From JADJPL01 sp040382095 (GTDB lineage Bacteria > Bacteroidota > Bacteroidia > Chitinophagales > Saprospiraceae): a stretch of 9,453 nucleotides of DNA. The translations under genes were made by a program, and so were the position numbers. The stretch covers positions 1 to 9,453 of the forward strand of contig JBEIGB010000125.1 in NCBI GenBank assembly GCA_040382095.1, given 5' to 3'. The notes beneath the pieces are model-generated. The model saw only the letters and a list, made by a program, of their open reading frames with translations. It was not told the DNA's origin and made no database searches. Below are positions 5,973-9,453 of the stretch, one piece after another. Numbering within the stretch: the stretch's first letter is position 1; each line of letters starts with the position of its first letter.

Positions 5973-8900
5973 TTATTCCCCCTTTTCCTGCATGAACTCC
6001 TCCCGTGTCAGCAGTGACACTGGCGGCAGTCCCAGTTTGACAAGTTGGGGGTTGATCGGGGTCAACTGTACGTCCATAAATTGCCGGATTTTGGTGGCAA
6101 TGTCCTCTACGGCCTGCTCCAGCGACTCTGTGCGTTGGAGGTGGGAATTAGTTGGCTGGCCGGGGTAGGCACTCACCTGGCGGTAAAGGTCGCTGATGCG
6201 TTCGCGCAGGCGCTCATCTTCGTTGACATAGCCATCGCCTTCCGTAGAGGTGATGGCGTCGCGGGCAGCAGCAGTTTCGCGGGCAAGCTTTTCAAGTGCG
6301 GTTTTCAATTTTGAATTTTTCTTTTCCACGAGCTGTCGTGAATGCCGGAGGGCTTGCTTTTCCAGGCTGTCGAGCTGGGCGTAGTGGAAGGCGAGATCTT
6401 CCGATATGCGGTACAGCCGCATGGTCGTGGAGCGCTGGGTGGCCCTTTCTTCAGCAGAGTAAGGAGACTTTGGGTCGTATGCGAGGGTGAACGTCGTTTC
6501 GTAGGTGTTTTTGTCCTTGATGACTTTCACCTGATACGTACCAGCTTCAAGGTTCGGGCCAAGTGCCGCACCGAATAGGGCCTGGGTATTTTTGGAAGGG
6601 GCGCTTTTGGGTTTTTCCATGGTGACGGGCATCTCGACGATGTTGATTCCGGCACTTTTACCAGCGGGGAGGGTCTTGACGAGTTTGCCGTCTTTCCAGA
6701 CTTCGACATACATTTTGCCGAAAGTGTGCCGCTTGTTCATGTAGTAAACGATCGTTGCCGCAGTTCCGGGGTTAGGCCCGACAAAGTTGCCGGCACCTCC
6801 AAACCATCCCGAAGCAGAACCCGGGTCGCGCAGATAGGTCGTCCGGGGGGTGAAAATATGGAAAGGTTTGCTGACGACTTCCGCGTCGAGCTGACGCAGT
6901 GGCGAGATATCGTCGAGGATGGCAACCCCCCTGCCGTGGGTGGCTAGAATAGCCGCTGGTTCTTTCGGATGAAGGAAGATATTATAAACAGCTACTTTGG
7001 GGAGGTCGTTGGCAAACCGCCCCCAGGATTTTCCGCCGTCAATGCTTACATAAAGACCAAACTCTGTGCCGAGGAACAATAGGTTAGGGTTGACCAGGTC
7101 TTCTTTTATACAAAAGGCATGGCCTTTGATATCCGCGGTGGCAAGGGGTACCCAGGTTTTTCCAAGGTCGGTAGTTTTGAAAATATAGGTTGTTTTATCG
7201 CCGCTGCGATGCCCGTCAAAGGCTACAAATGCGGTTTGAGCATCAAAATGACCAGGTTCGATACCGGATACCCAGGTACCCTTCGGTAATCCGGCAATAT
7301 TCGGGGCGACGTTGGCCCAGGTTTCCCCACCATTAGCGCTGACCTGCAGGTTGCCATCATCCGTACCCGCCCAAACGATTTTTTCATTTTTGGGGGATTC
7401 CGCAATTGCGTATAGGGTACAATGGGTTTCAGCACCGGAATTATCAATGGTCAGGCCCCCGGATTGTTTCTGGCGCTGTTTTTGGGGGTCGTTGGTACTG
7501 AGGTCGGGGGAGATACGCTTCCAGGAATCGCCCATATCTTCGCTCATGAAAAGGAATTGGGCACCGAAATACATCCTGTTCGGATTATTGGGGCTGATAT
7601 GGATAGGTGCGTTCCAGTTGAACCGTAGCTTTTCCTGTTCGTTGAGGGGGAAAGGCCGGATATCTTTGGCCATCCCGGTAATTTTGTTATATTTAACAAG
7701 GTTGCCGCCCTGGTATTCGCTGAATACGATGTTGTGGTCGCGGGGGTGGGGAAAAGACCAGAAGCCATCGCCCCCCAGGGTAGGTTTCCAGTCTGCGTTT
7801 GCGATGCCACCAGCTTTTGCCGAAGGGGCAAACCAGGAGCCGTTGTCCTGAAGGCCGCCATAGACGTTGTAAGGGGTTTCGTTATCCGCACTGACATGAT
7901 AAAACTGGGCAACGGGCAGGTTCATGAACATTTTGAACGTCCGGGCCCTGTCGAACGATTCGTAAATCCCACCATCGGTCGCGATGACCACGTGCTTGGT
8001 GTTGTTGGGGTCTATCCACATATCATGGACGTCGGAATGGACGGTGTTGTCCATCGAACGGAAGCTCTTGCCCATATCCTCGCTGACGATGAGGGAGAGC
8101 CCGGCCTTCATGACGATACTGTCGTTTTTGGGGTCCACGGTGAGCAGGGAGAAATAGAAAGGCCGTACGGTGGTGTTGAATTCTGTACTTACCCTTTTCC
8201 AGTTCGCCCCCTGGTCATTGGAGACATAGAGCCCTTTTCCTTCTTTGCTTTTGCATTCCACACTCAGATAAAGGGTGTTGCCATTGGAAGGCGCGACGGC
8301 GACGGCCAATCTGCCGAGCGGCTCTTTGGGCAGCCCCTCGTGGATCAACTTCCAGGTCTGGCCGCCATCTGTGCTTTTGTGTAGGCCGCTTTTGCCATTG
8401 AGGCCAGAGTCAAAGAAGTCGGGATACCGGCGGTGGCTCCACACCACCGCATACAGGACAGCGGGGTCACGGGGGTCCATGGCCAAATCGGTCGCGCCGG
8501 TATTTTCGTCAATGAACAGGATTTTCTTCCAGGATTTGCCGCCGTCAGTGGTTTGATACACCCCACGGTCGGGATTGGGGTTCCACAGGTGGCCAAGGGC
8601 GGCGACATAGACGATATCCGGGTTTTCGGGGTGGATCAGGATATCTCCGATGCGCTCGGTGTTTTCGAGCCCAAGGTGCTGCCAGGATTTGCCCCCATTG
8701 ACGGTTTTATATATCCCGTCCCCGATAGAGACACTGTTCCGTACCCAGGGTTCGCCGGTACCGACCCATACGGTATCCGGGCGTTTCTGGTCAATGCATA
8801 CTTTGCCGATGGACATACAGTGATCGTCGAAAATGGGGAAGAAGGAAGCACCGCCGTTCACTGTTTTCCAAACGCCGCCACCAGCACTGCCGGCATAGAT

Positions 8901-9068
8901 GATTTCCGGACTGCGCCATACGGCATCGAGCGAACTGATCCGCCCACTCGTAGTGGCCGGGCCGATTTGCCGCGCACGGAGGCTTCCAAAAAGGTTTTCA
9001 ATTTTTGGCTGGGCCAGCAGGGAACTGACCGAAATGAATAAGGCAAAGAAGGTAATAATTTTTCGCAT
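5973..9068 (-). CDS. Exported sortilin/VPS10-like Asp-box beta-propeller protein
   Basis: The product is about 1031 residues. Residues 1-19 form a Sec signal peptide (MRKIITFFALFISVSSLLA, cleavage likely before QPKIEN), so it acts outside the cytoplasm. About ten Asp-box repeats (S/T-x-D-x-G-x-x-W) follow at 69, 122, 173, 232, 283, 329, 509, 577, 632 and 675, with one degenerate at 371. This predicts a large propeller, possibly two, as in sortilin/VPS10 and BNR proteins. Residues about 735-865 look like a beta-rich linker or Ig-like domain, and 870-1000 are charged and helical, probably coiled coil. Such proteins are often annotated as glycosyl hydrolases, but Asp boxes are structural and no catalytic residues can be named, so the function is unknown. 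No clear type IX secretion C-terminal domain is seen. ATG 9068 gives the cleanest signal peptide; 9077 and 9119 are alternative in-frame starts. It is convergent with the amine operon. Confidence 0.88.
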   Translation of the reverse strand: MRKIITFFALFISVSSLLAQPKIENLFGSLRARQIGPATTSGRISSLDAVWRSPEIIYAGSAGGGVWKTVNGGASFFPIFDDHCMSIGKVCIDQKRPDTVWVGTGEPWVRNSVSIGDGIYKTVNGGKSWQHLGLENTERIGDILIHPENPDIVYVAALGHLWNPNPDRGVYQTTDGGKSWKKILFIDENTGATDLAMDPRDPAVLYAVVWSHRRYPDFFDSGLNGKSGLHKSTDGGQTWKLIHEGLPKEPLGRLAVAVAPSNGNTLYLSVECKSKEGKGLYVSNDQGANWKRVSTEFNTTVRPFYFSLLTVDPKNDSIVMKAGLSLIVSEDMGKSFRSMDNTVHSDVHDMWIDPNNTKHVVIATDGGIYESFDRARTFKMFMNLPVAQFYHVSADNETPYNVYGGLQDNGSWFAPSAKAGGIANADWKPTLGGDGFWSFPHPRDHNIVFSEYQGGNLVKYNKITGMAKDIRPFPLNEQEKLRFNWNAPIHISPNNPNRMYFGAQFLFMSEDMGDSWKRISPDLSTNDPQKQRQKQSGGLTIDNSGAETHCTLYAIAESPKNEKIVWAGTDDGNLQVSANGGETWANVAPNIAGLPKGTWVSGIEPGHFDAQTAFVAFDGHRSGDKTTYIFKTTDLGKTWVPLATADIKGHAFCIKEDLVNPNLLFLGTEFGLYVSIDGGKSWGRFANDLPKVAVYNIFLHPKEPAAILATHGRGVAILDDISPLRQLDAEVVSKPFHIFTPRTTYLRDPGSASGWFGGAGNFVGPNPGTAATIVYYMNKRHTFGKMYVEVWKDGKLVKTLPAGKSAGINIVEMPVTMEKPKSAPSKNTQALFGAALGPNLEAGTYQVKVIKDKNTYETTFTLAYDPKSPYSAEERATQRSTTMRLYRISEDLAFHYAQLDSLEKQALRHSRQLVEKKNSKLKTALEKLARETAAARDAITSTEGDGYVNEDERLRERISDLYRQVSAYPGQPTNSHLQRTESLEQAVEDIATKIRQFMDVQLTPINPQLVKLGLPPVSLLTREEFMQEKGE

Positions 9069-9174
9069 GGCGGTCATTCTGGTGTTGGGAAGGGAGTGAA
9101 AAAAGCGGTTCTTTGGCATAAACAGAGATTGAATTTTATGTTGCTTGCCAGACCTGGGTGGCGTAAAGTGCCTC

Positions 9175-9190
9175 GGGGCTGTCTCACAAG
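9175..9190 (+). repeat. IS-end-like 16-mer, second copy
   Basis: GGGGCTGTCTCACAAG differs at one position from 5902-5917 (GGGGCTGTCTCATAAG), in the same orientation. The motif resembles the outer end of some transposon inverted repeats. No transposase lies in the window and no matching opposite end is found to the right of this copy. It may be a remnant or part of a repeat family. Confidence 0.5.
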
Positions 9191-9192
9191 GC

Positions 9193-9235
9193 TTTTGCCG
9201 CCTACGGCGGCGAAATTAATTTTTTCAGAGCTGCG
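9193..9235 (+). repeat. Intergenic repeat module A, right copy
   Basis: This is the inverted counterpart of 8-50. The core TTTTGCCGCC-TAC-GGCGGCGAAA forms a 10-bp stem with one G-T pair and a 3-base loop. The A/T tract and CAGAGC that follow also form the start of the left arm of the 69-base palindrome. Confidence 0.6.
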
Positions 9236-9287
9236 TTTCCAACGATTTTGCTAAGCAAAATCGTTGGAAACGCAGCTCTGAAAAAAT
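9219..9287. repeat. Perfect 69-base palindrome (34-bp arms, 1-base centre)
   Basis: Arms 9219-9252 and 9254-9287 are exact reverse complements of 34 bases around a single A at 9253. The outer parts are ATTTTTTCAGAGCTGCG and its complement; the inner part is AACGATTTTGCT. The DNA could extrude as a cruciform, and RNA of either strand would form one long stem. It is far longer than a normal intrinsic terminator. It lies about 150 bases upstream of the propeller gene start, so it is not that gene's terminator. It could be a mobile palindromic repeat, a transcription block or, less likely, an assembly fold-back. Confidence 0.75.
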
Positions 9288-9288
9288 A

Positions 9289-9320
9289 TTATGGGTTGTG
9301 CGGAAAGGCCGGAGGCCGTC
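9289..9320 (+). repeat. Intergenic repeat module B, right copy
   Basis: TTATGGGTTGTG followed by CGGAAA and GGCC-GGA-GGCCGTC matches the reverse complement of 72-104 with a few substitutions and one missing base. It directly follows the 69-base palindrome, as module B follows module A at the left edge when read on the other strand. Confidence 0.55.
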
Positions 9321-9344
9321 ATTTGGCCGCGGACGTCGCCAAAT
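9321..9344. repeat. Short inverted repeat
   Basis: Arms ATTTGGC (9321-9327) and GCCAAAT (9338-9344) flank a 10-base GC-rich loop containing GACGTC. A wider pairing, 9283-9292 with 9343-9352 (AAAATATTAT / ATAATATTTT), would enclose this unit and module B and would compete with the neighbouring large hairpins. Confidence 0.4.
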
Positions 9345-9422
9345 AATATTTTGAACGAACACTTTTTTCGCTGGTTTTTGGAAGCAAAATCAGCGAAAAA
9401 AATGTTGGTTCAAAACATTATT
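9342..9422. repeat. 81-base imperfect palindrome (37-base arms)
   Basis: Arms 9342-9378 and 9386-9422 pair across a 7-base loop (TGGAAGC). The inner 16 base pairs (TTTTTTCGCTGGTTTT with its partner) contain only one G-T pair. The outer part has three mismatches. The scattered mismatches argue against a fold-back assembly artefact and for an old, diverging element. Both this and the 69-base palindrome contain AAGCAAAATC near the centre (9253-9262 and 9382-9391). Confidence 0.65.
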
Positions 9423-9443
9423 GCGCCCCGAAAGGCGGCGCAA
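9421..9443. repeat. Short GC-rich hairpin at window end
   Basis: Arms TTGCGCC (9421-9427) and GGCGCAA (9437-9443) enclose a 9-base loop. It is the last member of the hairpin array and may continue in structure beyond the window. No gene is visible from 9119 to 9453. Confidence 0.45.
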
Positions 9444-9453
9444 GAAAGTTTAC

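Noticed and set aside
7734..9041. Plus-strand open frames of about 200 codons inside the propeller gene
   Set aside because: They lie fully opposite regular Asp-box repeats, and their repetitive translations reflect the repeats of the real gene.
5973..9068. Sialidase or other glycosyl hydrolase
   Set aside because: Asp boxes are structural; no FRIP motif or sialidase arginine triad is evident, so an enzyme name would be unsupported.
5902..9190. Complete insertion sequence or composite transposon carrying the propeller gene
   Set aside because: No transposase or integrase is encoded; the flanking 16-mers are direct copies with an extra inverted one, and target duplications cannot be recognised. 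Kept only as a finding on the repeats.
9193..9443. CRISPR-like array
   Set aside because: The units are palindromes of different length and sequence without regular spacers of constant size, and no cas gene is present.

Overview
The window looks like a chromosomal segment from a member of the Bacteroidota, possibly Saprospiria or Cytophagia; the class is a guess. I estimate GC content in the low-to-mid fifties. The evidence is that none of the five genes has a convincing Shine-Dalgarno site, that there is a large signal-peptide-bearing Asp-box propeller protein of a kind common in this phylum, and that the protein families fit. No RNA gene, CRISPR array, complete insertion sequence or phage gene was seen, and no gene runs off either edge.

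Layout. Positions 1-173 are intergenic and packed with short palindromic repeat modules. Positions 174-5782 hold four tightly packed plus-strand genes with gaps of 15, 5 and 18 bases: a class III omega-aminotransferase, an exported agmatine-deiminase-family protein, an NhaC-family transporter and an aldehyde dehydrogenase. They almost certainly form one operon. Positions 5783-5972 are a convergent intergenic region with two palindromes. Positions 5973-9068 (minus strand) encode a roughly 1030-residue exported sortilin/VPS10-like beta-propeller protein with a helical C-terminus. Positions 9069-9453 contain no gene but hold an array of hairpins, including a perfect 69-base palindrome and an 81-base imperfect one.

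How the genes may work together. Aminotransferase plus aldehyde dehydrogenase is the usual pair for turning a primary amine into an aldehyde and then an acid, as in putrescine to 4-aminobutanal to GABA. The NhaC-family protein would be the importer or exchanger. The deiminase-family protein would act on a guanidino compound outside the cytoplasm. An amine or guanidino-compound (agmatine/polyamine-type) catabolic operon is the best reading. No N-carbamoylputrescine amidase is present, the deiminase is an atypical family member, and the substrate cannot be fixed from sequence. The propeller gene is convergent and need not be related.

The least explained feature is the repeat landscape. At least three related module types recur in the three intergenic regions, some in opposite orientation at the two edges of the window, and a 16-base insertion-sequence-end-like motif lies on both sides of the propeller gene.
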